Source: Bedellia somnulentella (taxonomy: Eukaryota > Arthropoda > Insecta > Lepidoptera > Bedelliidae). From it: a DNA stretch of 64,000 bases. Position 1 is the stretch's first letter. Each line of letters opens with the position of its first letter. Below, piece after piece: positions 1 through 10,982 of the stretch. The DNA lies in the NCBI GenBank assembly GCA_963576735.1, contig OY755181.1:1178001-1242000 (forward strand), given 5' to 3'. The translations under genes and the position numbers were made by a program. The notes under the pieces are model-generated. The model was not told the origin of the DNA and ran no database searches. It was given only the letters and a program-made list of their open reading frames with translations.

Positions 1-366
1 AACAATAAAATTTAAAAGCCTCCATCCTTTTAGTCTTGTTAGTCTAAGGAAATAAATTATTTACTGCTATTTAAAGCCAAAACTACACACCAATAATATG
101 ATGTATTCGATTAATTTGCTTACACATCGATTGCACAAATAGTTGATACAAGATTTAACGACGTAAATTTCGGCATATCGAGAATGGAAAATTAACCATG
201 TGAGATAGCACAACAATGCATACGGCACGTTGCAATGTCCGGTAAGTTTCCAATTCAATACATTGTTGTGTGACGTTTTCATGATGAGAAAAAAATAATA
301 TTTATTAACAAATTTGATTGATTTGCCCATTGCCCACCCGTAATACTCTTAATGCATTAGAAGTTG

Positions 367-593
367 GATTGAATCAGGCGTTACTTTGCGGAAATCCATA
401 GCAATACTAATATTAATAAATTTCTTCGCTTAATTCCGCTAAATAATAACTGCAGTCTTTAGTGTGTGTGGTGCATTGTCTGCTTTTCGATTTCTTGTAA
501 GTGGAAGGGCGGGCGGTGCACAGTGCATGTTGCATGAAGACTGCAGGTATTATTTAGCGGAATTAAGCGAAGAAATTTATTAATATTAGTATT
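367..593 (+). mobile_element. Inverted-repeat element, copy 1 (internally deleted)
   Basis: 227 bp, flanked by a 13-bp direct repeat GCATTAGAAGTTG (354-366 and 594-606). It is a deletion form of the element at 62538-63207 in the opposite orientation: the core and most of one arm are missing. A nearly identical target without the insertion occurs at 935-947. Confidence 0.88.
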
Positions 594-649
594 GCATTAG
601 AAGTTGATTGAGGCAACAGTTGTAAAATAAACGGTCGTATACCATTTTC

Positions 650-895
650 TGTTTTTGTACATACATACATACTAGTACTCACGGTCATAAATCCCAGAAG
701 GGGTAGCCAGAACTTCAGAGCTAGAAACTCGTCAGCCATATTTGAAAGTTGAGAGATGAGAGGATGTAGAAATAAAGTATCGTTGGTGATGGGTCTCCTA
801 ACCGCATCGCCTTTTTCGCCTCTTGCGACACCTGTGGGTAGAAAGGGGTAGTGACATTCTTAGCCGGCATTACACGCCATCCGGCACTACACTTT
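650..895 (-). mobile_element. Family A retroposon
   Basis: Minus orientation, tail at 657-672. Lies between copy 1 of the inverted-repeat element and its empty target at 935. A second minus fragment lies at 1410-1550. Confidence 0.7.
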
Positions 896-1575
896 CTCAA
901 TCAATTGGATAAACCTACCTGTAATACTCTTAATGCATTAGAAGTTGATTAAGGGAACATTTTATGTTTTTGTCGGTTTCAAATAGCACAACTTCTGCCC
1001 GTTTTGTCGTAAGAGGCGACTTTTTAAGGGATTTGTGTGAATGTGTTCCTTATCTCCCCAAATTAGCTGAAGAAATTCTAATTGAAGCTCTTGCTAAAAA
1101 TTCCTATCAATATATCTTGTGCTTCTATCTCTTATTACGTCAGACAGATATTAATATGAATGTAAAATGGAACTATTTTTAACAAAACCTGACAGACAAA
1201 GGACATTGTAAGAAGTATGACGTCAACAGTAACGATCACACTACACAATAAGCTCATATATCAATTATTCTTGAATGCTCTTTTTTGTCAGCATATTTTA
1301 TCTAGATCTTTTTTCTTGCTTGCAAATGTGTATGTAAAATACGTACAAACTACAATTACACGTACTAAATACGTATACGTACATAAGTATACGTACAAAC
1401 TTCAGTTACTAAAAGCTATATATCCCTAAAAAGGGTAGCCAGAGCTTCGGAAATTATTCAGACACTTTTGTATCAGTCGTTTTTGAAATTTAGTGAGGAA
1501 AAGATTGTCTAGTAGAGAATCGTTGGTGATCTGTCTTCAGTTACTTCTAAAGGCTGTAGGATTCAGTAGATATAA

Positions 1576-1694
1576 TCTATACTTATAATAAATCTGTAGA
1601 GAGGTCAATTCTGTACATGAAATATATTTTCAAAATAACCATCAGGTGGTGATTAGGGATCGATATTGATGCCAAAAATGCAATCAGTAAAATT

Positions 1695-1728
<34 letters not shown>

Positions 1729-2543
1729 GGTTTGTATGTTCCTTATGGAAACAAAAACTACTCGACGGATTTTAACGAAACTTGTTACAATTATTCTTCA
1801 TACACCTGCGCAGGTTTTTGTATACTTTCCAGTAGAGTAGTAAAGGGGAATTTTGGGAAATTTTGGAAAAACGGGAGAAGTTACTCCATTTTTTAAGCTT
1901 CCGTCGCGTGTGCAGCCTCAATGGTTAAACTTACATAGAAATCATGTGTGACGAAAATATTTTTCATAAATTAACTAAAAAAAACCTCAGCAGTTTATGT
2001 CTATCTTTTACGGTTGACTCACAATAACACGTGTAATTCCTGATAGCTTAGCAGTTCGGATCATTCTGATTATATTTGTTTACTCTTACGTTTGTAAACG
2101 TCTCACTCATCCCAAATTTAAAAAAGGTAACATTATTACCTATTCAATAAAAAAAGAATCATAGAAATCGGTAGACAAACACCGAAATTATACATAAAAT
2201 AAGCCATCGCGCCCGTGATCAAAACCAAATCTTTACTAATTTACATATAACATACTAGATGGCGCGAGTAGTTGCATCCTAAATCACGTAATGATTTATT
2301 TTTTAGATTGTTATAAGTACTTCATAGCGTTTTATTTAAAAATTTGCTATTAAACGGAAATACTGAACCGTTCATTAAAGCGCATTTAAAATCACCAAAC
2401 TACACTGTTTAGGGAGTGCTATAAATTTAATAAATTGAAAACATTGCGCTGAATTTCACAATGCTTGAGCAGTGACTGAAGAAAGAAACCTCAGATAAAA
2501 AAAAAAACAACGCTACCCGTGCGAAGCTGGGACGATCCACTAG
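1576..2543 (+). mobile_element. Helitron-like element carrying a (GTCT)n tract
   Basis: Begins TCTATACTTATAATAAATCT after an A; ends GACGATCCACTAG before a T. The microsatellite at about 1697-1728 (eight TGTC-type units) is followed by AAAACTACTCGACGGATT, a widespread insect repeat motif. No coding capacity. Confidence 0.5.
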
Positions 2544-2630
2544 TACTTTATAAAATCGGTTTGGTGGTTTCGAAACCATCTACAGCCACAGAAATCTTTT
2601 TTCTTTATAATGATAATAAGTATATAAATA

Positions 2631-2936
2631 AATTTGCTGTGTAGTTTCGGCTTAGAACAGCACTACCCCATTTCTTCCGGTGGGTGTACGTAAGAGGCGA
2701 CTGGTAGTATTTACTAAATGCTTTCTCCTGTTTTATAATTTGTGCCGAGGCGACTAACGGTATTGGGGCTATTAAGGGATTTTCGGGCGATGCGGTTGGA
2801 GACCCATCACCAACAACCTTTATTTTTACCATCTTTTCCCCACTCTACTTTCCAAAAGTGGCAGGAACTTCTAGTTCCTCAGCTCTGGCTACCCCTTGTA
2901 GGGATTTACAGCCGTGAGTATATGTATGTATGTATG
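2631..2936 (+). mobile_element. Family A retroposon, full length
   Basis: TGTGTAG...(TATG)n, with 10-bp duplication TATATAAATA (2621-2630, 2937-2946). Body has AGAGGCGACT, GGGCGATGCGGTTGGAGACC and CCAAAAGTGGC landmarks used to find the other copies. Confidence 0.8.
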
Positions 2937-3155
2937 TATATAAATAGAATAAGAATTATTAACACTTTGAATGAAAATATCAATGCCAACTAAAAGCGTA
3001 AGTTAAGTATTATGTATGTAAGCACCCGAGTCAATACAATAACGACTTGTGTCTCAGAATAACATTCATATTTACATATAAATAACACACCGACCTAAGG
3101 ATAACCTTCAGCTGATTAGTCAGCATTCATGGTAATTAACTACTAAAGTTTTAAC

Positions 3156-3509
3156 ATAACATAAACATAAACGTTCACGCCGAATATCCCCGAAGGGGTT
3201 GGCAGAGGTACTAATACTTCTGAACATCACGTGACTTTGTCACCTGGTGTTCAGAGTACCCACGTTTTGCATGGACAGTGTACTCACGTGATAAGGGGCA
3301 GGCCTATCGCCGTTTCGTACGAATACACTGTCACATGACTAAGTACAACTCAGCCATGTAAGTTTCCTCACGATGTTTTCCTCACCGTTAACAACCATGA
3401 TAAATTAACCACATATGTCTTTAGAAAAGACAAATTGGTGTAGGCCCGACCCAGGATTTGAACACTAGTCGTTTGCACGATAACCGAGTGTTCCACCCAC
3501 TGGGCTATC
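3156..3509 (-). mobile_element. Family B SINE (tRNA-headed)
   Basis: Flanked by an 11-bp duplication AAAGTTTTAAC (3145-3155, 3510-3520). The tRNA-like head is at the right end: A box in CCCAGTGGGTGG..., B box GTGTTCAAATCC on the minus strand; the TAAACATA-type tail is at the left. It landed at the 5' edge of an older B copy. Confidence 0.8.
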
Positions 3510-3520
3510 AAAGTTTTAAC

Positions 3521-3700
3521 TATTTATCATGGTTGTTAAAAGTGAGCGAAAACATCGTGAGGAAACCCCATGGCCTATAACGTGAGTACACTGTCCAAGC
3601 TAAAGTTGAGTACTCTGAATACAAGGTGATGATGTCACGTGATGTTCAGAAGTAATAGTACCTCTGCCAACCCCTTCGGTGATATACGGACCGAACGCTT
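3521..3700 (+). mobile_element. Family B SINE fragment, head missing
   Basis: Opposite orientation to the adjacent copy at 3156-3509; together they form a ~180-bp-arm inverted repeat. It ends with the CCAACCCCTTCGGTGATA 3' hairpin region. Confidence 0.7.
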
Positions 3701-3881
3701 GAGCTAAATAAATAGTTTCTACATGGCCTATTTGTGTAAAAGAAAGGGAGAAAGAAGCGCCAGTAGTGGTTTGACTGGACCACAAAAACTACCAATATAT
3801 AGGTACTATTGCCTACCCCAATTGGAACATAAATGGGATGAGTTTATCTTTTAATAGAGAGGGAGGTTAGTTACTTAGATA

Positions 3882-4143
3882 CATACATACATATACTCAC
3901 GGCTATAATTCCCTAGAAGGGGTAGCCAGAGCCAAAAAATTATAAATTTCTCAGCCACTTTTGGAAGTTGAGTGGGGAAAAGGTGGTAAAATAAAGGTTT
4001 TTGGTTATGGGTCTCCAACCGCATCGCTCGAAAATCCAATAGAAAGCCCCAATACCCTTAGTCGCCTCTTACGACACCCGTGGGTAGAAAGGGGTAGCAA
4101 CGTTCTAAGCCGGCACTACACGGCATTACTTCGATTACTTACA
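3882..4143 (-). mobile_element. Family A retroposon
   Basis: 11-bp duplication TTACTTAGATA (3871-3881, 4144-4154). Full length; an open frame in it is not a gene. Confidence 0.8.
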
Positions 4144-4364
4144 TTACTTAGATAATTTTGACATAACAAAGTAAAGTGCTATGGCACTTAAGTGTGTACA
4201 TGAATGTAAACAAATTGCGTAATACAAAACACGTGCAGAATATAAATGATACTTCACACTATCTAAGCCGTCTAGACTAATTGTGCTTTATACTGGTTGA
4301 AAGCATTATTATAAAGCTAATCCTTTGACTATAAATTGACACTTAAAAATACACTGTTAATTAG

Positions 4365-4505
4365 AATGTTTTTTGTTCAAGAAAACCTCATGAGGGGATT
4401 ATTTCTAATAAATAAAGGAAAGAATAAAAGGTTGCGATTTCGATCCCCGCTGGTGTCGAAATATTTCTTTCCTTTATTTATCCTTTATTTATTAGACACT
4501 GTTAA
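4365..4505. repeat. Family D palindrome, core lost
   Basis: Inverted arms (CTAATAAATAAAGGAAAGAA and complement) around a remnant GATTTCGATCCCCGC. A further D copy with a tRNA-like core in minus orientation lies at 60970-61115. Confidence 0.6.
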
Positions 4506-4559
4506 TTGTTTGTTTTCAAACCGGCCTCATGTCTCCATCAAAACTCAACTCAAACTCAA

Positions 4560-5065
4560 ACGTTCTCAACGTATATCTCCGAAGGGGTTGGCAGAGGTGC
4601 TAATACTTCTGAACATCACTTGACATTGTCACCTGCTGTTCAGAGTAACCACGTTTTGCTTGAACAGTGTAGTTACGTGATAGGGGCAGCCTTATGGCAT
4701 TTTTTCGAATACTTCAAATAGGAAATGTGCTCAAAAAGGCAGGTGTCCGAAGTATGAAGAATAAAAGATCATGTATGAAAATATTGATGGATGTGAACGA
4801 AGCCAGAGAGGTTTGCCAGGATCGTACAAAGTGGCGATCGATAGTCTCTGCCTACCCGAATGGGAACTAACGGCGGCGTGAGAATATGTATGTATGTATG
4901 TTTCGAATACTCTGTGACGTGACTAAGTACAACTTAGCCATGTGGGTTTCCTCACATTAACCACACATATAACTTCAGAAAAGACAAAGACCCAACCTGG
5001 GATTTGCACTCTCATCGTCTGCACGATAAGCGATGTTGTACCCACTGAGCTAACACGGTTGAAGT
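4560..5065 (-). mobile_element. Family B SINE interrupted by LINE C
   Basis: The two halves (4560-4713 and 4901-5065) join across the LINE C insertion. Another diverged B fragment in plus orientation follows at about 5070-5215. Confidence 0.7.
4714..4900 (+). mobile_element. LINE family C, 3' stub with (TATG)n tail
   Basis: 187 bp, flanked by an 11-bp target duplication TTTCGAATACT (4703-4713 and 4901-4911), inserted inside an older family B SINE. It encodes the end of a reverse-transcriptase-type protein, NEAREVCQDRTKWRSIVSAY, stop at 4868-4870. After the stop come only GGCGTGAGA-type sequence and TATG repeats. The clade is not certain. Confidence 0.8.
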
Positions 5066-6140
5066 GTATTTGAAAGCGGTAATATGCCTGGCTCGCGCCC
5101 TATTACTAGAATGCACTGTCCAGGCACAAAATTTGTAGCACTTCAGGTGACCCAATTTTAAGTTATGTTAAAAAAACACAACCTACCTCTGCCACCCCAT
5201 TGAGGATATACGTAGTAAGCGATAAGAATAACAATAAAATAACGGATCTAAATTCCCCACTCGATATCTAGGTAACCTAACCTTAACGTCACAGAGGCGT
5301 GTTGTGGCTCGAACTGATAAACATATCATATTATTAGAATTATTCATATGTAAACATGATTAATGAGTAGTTGTAGAGCAAAGTCTAACATTTATATAAT
5401 GATGATCAATTAATTATAATTATCAATGCACGCGTGGATATGCTAAGCTCGAGCCTCTTGTTAGGATACTATTACTATTAGCCTGAGGTTAGGGTTGCCA
5501 TTTATTTTAGTGGTCTGCCCCCGTAGCATGAGGCGTGTGAGAGCGAGTCTGTCACGTGAGAAGTGAGATAATGTCAGATTTTGTATGAGTAATCTGTCAG
5601 TTTCACACTTCTCATGAGACATATGCGCTCTAAAAAGCTTCATGTTACTAGTGTAAAATTACATACATGCATATTCACGGCTATAAATCCCTAGAAGGTG
5701 TAGCCAGAGCTAAGGAATCAGACATTCCTCAGTCACTTTTTGGTCTGAATTAAAGTACCCATTAATAAAATAATTTACACAATTCAAAAATAATTCTTTT
5801 TATGTTCTACTTATAATCCAATTGACTAAATGAGTCATTTGCTTTGAAAGAATGACAAGTTTTACTTAAATATGCTTTAAAAATTGAAAAATGGACATAA
5901 AGTATTTTTGTGATCAATTAATACAGTTAAATTACCTAGCTCAGGAACAGGAAAATGTTATATTTTGTACTTTAAATAACTAACTAGGTTAAGACGAATA
6001 TTATGTACTTTTGAAAACTGAATACATTTTTATTATTTTTTATTATTTTTGTACTTATACATTTTTGTACTTCATACTGAAATTTAGGTTTTATTTTTGT
6101 AAGTATTTAATATGTTGGTATGAAATAAAATAGCACTAAC

Positions 6141-9100
6141 CTGTTCAGCCGCCCCGAACGTGCAATCCCCCCTATACGTAGTGACAGAGCGAGTGTACTC
6201 CATACAAGTAATATACTTGCTCTTGAAGAACGCATCGTCTGTGGGTACGTGTATGGGCATACAGCTGGGGTGGATGTAGCGGGGGGATAGGTTGAAACCG
6301 TCGTTGTCGCAGCAGCGGATGGGTTTGTCGGTGTGGACTGGAATAGAATAATTTTGTTTATTTTATGTACATACCGTGTAGTGCCGGCTTAGAATGTCGC
6401 TACCCCTTTCTACCCACGGGTGTTGTAAGAGGCGACTAAGGGTATTGGGACTTTTTATTTGATTTGTGGGCGATGCGGTTGGAGACCAAAAACCTTTATT
6501 TTACCGCCTTTTCCTTACTCAACTTCCAAAAGTGGCTGAGGAATTTATAATTTCATGGCTCTGGCTACCCCTTCTAGGGAATTATAGCCGTGAGTATATG
6601 TATGTATGTATGTATGTTTAATGTACATATGATTAGGCTATTATTGATCTACGTAGATTAGAGCAGGCGTGAGAGTTTTGATCGCCGTTTTGTGAGGAAC
6701 ATAACATAAACATAACATAAACTTTCACGCTGAATATCCCCGAAGGGGTTGGCAGAGGTACTAATACTTCTGAACATCACGTGACTTTGTCACCTGGTGT
6801 TCAGAGTACCCACGTTTTGCATGGACAGTGTACTCACGTGATAGGGGGCAGGCCTATCGCCGTTTTGTACGAATACGCTGTCACATGACTAAGTACAACT
6901 CAGCCATGTGGGTTTCCTCACGATGTTTTCCCTCACCGTTAACAACCATGATAAATTAACCACACTTATGTCTTTAGAAAAGACAAATTGGTGTAGGCCC
7001 GACCCCAGGATTTGAACACTAGTCGTTTGCACGATAACCGAGTGTTCTACCCACTGGGCTATCACGGTTGCGGTGAGGAACCTCTCAAGTTTTATAAGCT
7101 GTTGCATACAACGCATGGCTTTTTATTCTATAGACTATGGAGGTTTTTTTAGTGGGGTTGTTTTTGATAAATTTATCAACGTTGCTGTATAAATAAAAAA
7201 AACCCAGTCGAGTGTAGTATTAGAAAAGGGATCGAGCCATTTATTTCCCAAGTAGGTCCCGCTAACTAGTAATTGGATGATAGCTATATACTTTCAAGCT
7301 AGCAATCATCTCATTGAGGTGGCACCAATATTTTTTACGTGGTTCAATGGAATGCTGTGAAATTATTGTTATGACTTACAATTTTATGAAAATTAATAAA
7401 TTGATGTGATGGGAATTATAATTACTTCAAAGTTAGAAAATTACTTTTTTTTACTTTCTACTCAGATATTTTTCATATATCCTGGATGGTAAAAAAATGC
7501 TTGATTTTTTTTTATTATTCTTTATTATTACCAGTCTTGTAGTCAATAATTAGAATTCTCTCTTTGTTTTTTGTCCCATTTCAAACGCCACGACTACTGG
7601 TTAAAACTACAGTTTATAAGGTGAGGCATATAAATCAAACACTTTATATAAAAAAAAACGTACGCACAAAGTTAAATTCCGAAGTATATACCCACCTCAA
7701 CATGAACTACCAACTTGATTATACATAACAACTAAACCAAAAAATAACTTACTAGTCTTCCTTACTGGAGTATGAACGAGATCGTGAAACATGAACTGCG
7801 AGAACACGGCTAGAGCAATGGTCTTCTTGTCACTGGGCTGGTCGCTGTTGTCCAGCAGCATGGTGCTCACTAGTCTAGCCGAGGGTAGGGGATGATTGTC
7901 GGCGGCACGGCGGGGCTAAAATATTTGGATGTTTTTAAAAATATAATAGTTTTATAAAGCTAAAGACTTTGCCTTGGATATGTAGTGTCCCATAATAAAC
8001 CATTTCTTGCAACGACTGTCGAAAGAGGCGATAAAGGGTATAAGACTTTCTAGTGATGGTTGGGCGATGTGGCCTCCTCAATTTTCAAAAGTAGCTAAGG
8101 AATTGCTAAATCTGAAAATCTGGCTACCCCATGAATTGTGAAAACATGGCTAAAGCGATGGTCTTCTTGTCACTAGGCTGGTCGCTGCTGTCCAGCAGCA
8201 TGGTGCTGACTAGTCTGGCTGACGGGAGGGGGTGGTTGTCGGCGGCACGATGGGGCTAAAATGGATTTAATTATATAAATATATGCTAATATTTTGCTAT
8301 AAAGCTAGAGACTTTGTCTCGGCTGTGTAGTGTCCCAAAATAAACCATTTCTTGCCACGAGTGTCGAAAGGAAGGCTTCTAAGTAAGGTAAGATGGTTAG
8401 GCGATGTGGCTAGGGACCGACCATATTTTAATTTACGATTTTCTCTCCACTCAATTTCCAAAAAATGTCTGTGGATTTTTTTACTCCTGAAGCTCTGGGT
8501 GCCTTTTTTGTACGGGATTTATAGTCGTGCTTATAAGTAGGTAGGCTTGTTTAAATCGCAAATTAATTGACAACGTTAAGACAACAAAAACTTACCTCTT
8601 CAATACCATCAGCATATCTTGGATGTAATAGCCGTTTGTACCCAGTAAGTGCCTGTCCCCACGAAGACCGCACCGGGTTGTTACAAGAACCGTCAAAAGT
8701 TCGGTATTTGGACGACATCTTGTTACTGCGGCACGTAAAGCGCTCGAGAGTGGCACACTCGTTGCCATACTCGCTGTCTCGCAAGTTCAATGTGCTAACG
8801 AAACTGGCACATTCGTCGTGATCCAGGCCGAATCTGTATTAAATAAATTGGTTGGAAATCGCTCGGTTTTATCTGTGTAGTAGGATGAATTTTTATCATC
8901 TAAATTGATCTTTATTTGAAATCTAAATTGGTTTTTCTGGTTGTTCGCTGTGCTATTGTTTGTTTACGCTGTAGTTAGTTTAATGGTTTCATAGATGGTT
9001 TATAGTTTTCGATTAAGGTTTGCATTATTTTTCTACTTTACCTTGAAATATACAAAATCTCATTGTTTTTGTTTAAACCAGGTGCTAGGTTGATGGAGAT

Positions 9101-10307
9101 AGACGCCCGATTTCTGAATTGAGTATTCCAGCTGAGAACAACTTAAGTATCGTTCTGTCGCATTGAAATCTTAACAACTGAATGAGACAAAACGATACTT
9201 AAGTCGTTCTCAGCTTAAATACTCAATTCAGAAATCGGTCGAGAGTCTTTTATTCTCGGACTTCTCCAAATTTCTTTACGATGCGTTTATACGCAAGTAT
9301 ATCGTATCGATTATTCTTTGTGCAAATATAGTACACAATTGATATTTGTTAAACACATTGCACTAGTAACAAATCAAGACAGATATACAATAATATATGA
9401 ATAAACTCACGCTGTTAGCCCCATTCGGAGTAGACTTTTGATTTATATCCTCTTTTATAATTAACACACACACCTTCGATATAAAATATTCTTACTAACC
9501 TTGTACATCTAGTCACAACCAAGTTAGTCGATGCTTTAGTGATAATGATAGAAGATTTCTCATAATGCATGGCATCATCCGATGGTAACCCATGAATTAG
9601 AAACCCTTTTGCTGCTGACCCATTCTTGGGGGTGATGCCTGCAGCTACCAAATTATCTTCAAGTCGACTTAGCATGGAAACAGTTAGTTTGCTGATGCCT
9701 ATAGATTTGTTAACATGCGCCATCGTCACTGGTGGTAACTTCTTTAACATGTGGGCACTTGGGAATGGAAAGTCGTACATCGGTGGTGGGTGAATGATAT
9801 CTGAAAGGAAATGTTTCAATGAAATCTAAACTCCTGTTATATCGGAAAAGAGTTAATGTTTGAATAAATTGAAATATATTTATTGCATACTTTTGTAAGC
9901 AAAGCGTTTTTTTGCACTAACATGAAATCCTAATAGGGTGGTGAAACATTGCTTATAAACATATATTTAAAAGTGCAATGTTATTTATAGATCAAAAGAT
10001 GAATTTAAATCATAATTCATTTTCAATCAAACAGTGTTAAATAATCGTTTTAAAAGGAACATTTATTTAGCGCATTTATAAGCTTTAATAGTAAAGAATA
10101 TTGTTTTATAAAATGTAATAACAAACGACGAAGAACATATTATCTAACTGGACATGATTCACCAAAGTCTTAGATAATTCATTCACCAACGTAATATCTA
10201 CAAGCTTACTCACCAGAAGTCACAATCAAGTTCAGGGGGTAGGGCGCGACATGACTTCCAAACGTCACACCCGCCCACAAAACCACACCAAGTAATACCA
10301 TCTTCAT
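6141..10307 (-). CDS. Secreted animal haem peroxidase, N-terminal 331 residues (3' part outside window)
   Basis: Extracellular haem peroxidase of the chorion peroxidase/peroxinectin type, which oxidises substrates with H2O2. Exons read on the minus strand: 10307-10214, 9800-9500, 8833-8596, 7915-7753, 6337-6141; all have AG/GT borders and the phases join without a break. Exon 1 starts at the ATG at 10307 and encodes a signal peptide (MKMVLLGVVLWAGVTFG). Exon 3 carries the family hallmark KYRTFDGSCNNP and the RLLHPRYADGIEE stretch. Exon 4 has LPSARLVSTMLL and FSQFMFHDLVHTP, which contains the distal haem histidine. Exon 5 has CC...CMPIHVPTDDAFF...CMEYTRS. Proximal histidine and later helices are missing, so at least half the enzyme lies left of position 1, across an intron of more than 6 kb. 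A degraded copy of exon 4 sits at 8138-8255. The subfamily is not resolved. Confidence 0.88.
6374..6620 (+). mobile_element. Family A retroposon beside peroxidase exon 5
   Basis: 9-bp duplication ATGTACATA (6365-6373, 6621-6629). Begins 37 bp upstream (in gene direction) of the exon at 6141-6337, so it sits close to the branch-point region. A 5665-5745 fragment is also present. Confidence 0.78.
6701..7072 (-). mobile_element. Family B SINE
   Basis: Full-length, 9-bp duplication GTGAGGAAC (6692-6700, 7073-7081). The tRNA-like head is at the right, the tail of TAAACATAACA units at the left. In the intron between peroxidase exons 4 and 5. Confidence 0.8.
7985..8137 (+). mobile_element. Family A fragment at the exon-duplication breakpoint
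   Basis: Ends abruptly at CTGGCTACCCC, where the duplicated peroxidase exon begins. A duplicate with its 3' end retained lies at 8325-8540. Confidence 0.7.
8138..8255 (-). pseudogene. Duplicated, broken copy of peroxidase exon 4
   Basis: Near-copy of the intact exon at 7753-7915, beginning after a good acceptor (8256-8257) and encoding PHRAADNHPLPSARLVSTM and onwards. It matches as far as FSQFM and then runs straight into family A repeat sequence with an in-frame TAG, so the distal histidine and the donor site are absent. The following intron and the repeat fragment are duplicated too (unit about 348 bp), so this is a tandem segmental duplication. If spliced in, it would truncate the protein; skipping it keeps the frame. 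Confidence 0.8.
9107..9238. repeat. Imperfect palindrome in peroxidase intron 2
   Basis: Arms of about 54 bp (9107-9160 and 9185-9238) sharing CGATTTCTGAATTGAGTATT and complement, with a ~24-bp loop. No target duplication found; a small MITE or a structured intron element. Confidence 0.65.
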
Positions 10308-10982
10308 AGTCTCCTCTAGAATGCTGTAACAACGAAACAAAACCTTTAAATATACCTATTTTGATACTAATCTGCATAATCAATTGGTATTCCTCATGAA
10401 TCACTGACCGAGAACAAAGAGTTATATCCAACTATGGAATAACGTCGCATGACAAATATACTTCGAAGACTGATCGATTTGTTTGAAGGAAAATATCTTA
10501 TATGGCCATCGGGGAGTGTATCAAGTCGAGACCTCTGGTGCTTTGACCCTAATACTTGGAACTGAAGATAAGGGCGTTTCGTCACAAACGGCTGTCGGTT
10601 AAGTTAATTATGATTTGTTTAGCGAGACAAGCCTCTAACTGATAAGAATGTATTGTAAATATTATCGACTGCGGAGAAAGCGGTATCCGTTCTACATTCC
10701 TAGTAATTGCATAAATAATCATTTTGTTATTGACTAGAGAAATAATAAACAAAATTTCGCGCTGCGCATTCTAATCAGACTCGATACAACTATTCTAATT
10801 ATTAATCAATGGGTATTTCCATATTTCGCTTCTTTGCTGTTACCCGCAGAGTCCAATTGACTTACCAAAACGCTAGGATTCAAAGTAATTATATGATATG
10901 GTTATAAATATTTCCCTATATAACATACAAACACGAGTCTGTTTGACCGTAAATCAATATATATTAAGTGATTTATGAGCGA
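10308..10982. other. Upstream region of the peroxidase gene
   Basis: About 675 bp between the peroxidase start codon and the RTE insertion. It should hold the 5' UTR and core promoter of the minus-strand gene. I see no clear TATA box, repeat family or further exon. Short open frames here have no recognisable content. Confidence 0.3.

Noticed and set aside
1697..1728. Short tandem repeat that could be mistaken for an array.
   Set aside because: Simple (TGTC)n microsatellite within a Helitron-like element; nothing CRISPR-like is expected or seen.
9415..9819. Independent 134-codon minus-strand gene.
   Set aside because: Its central part is peroxidase exon 2 (9500-9800); both ends run into introns with proper splice sites.
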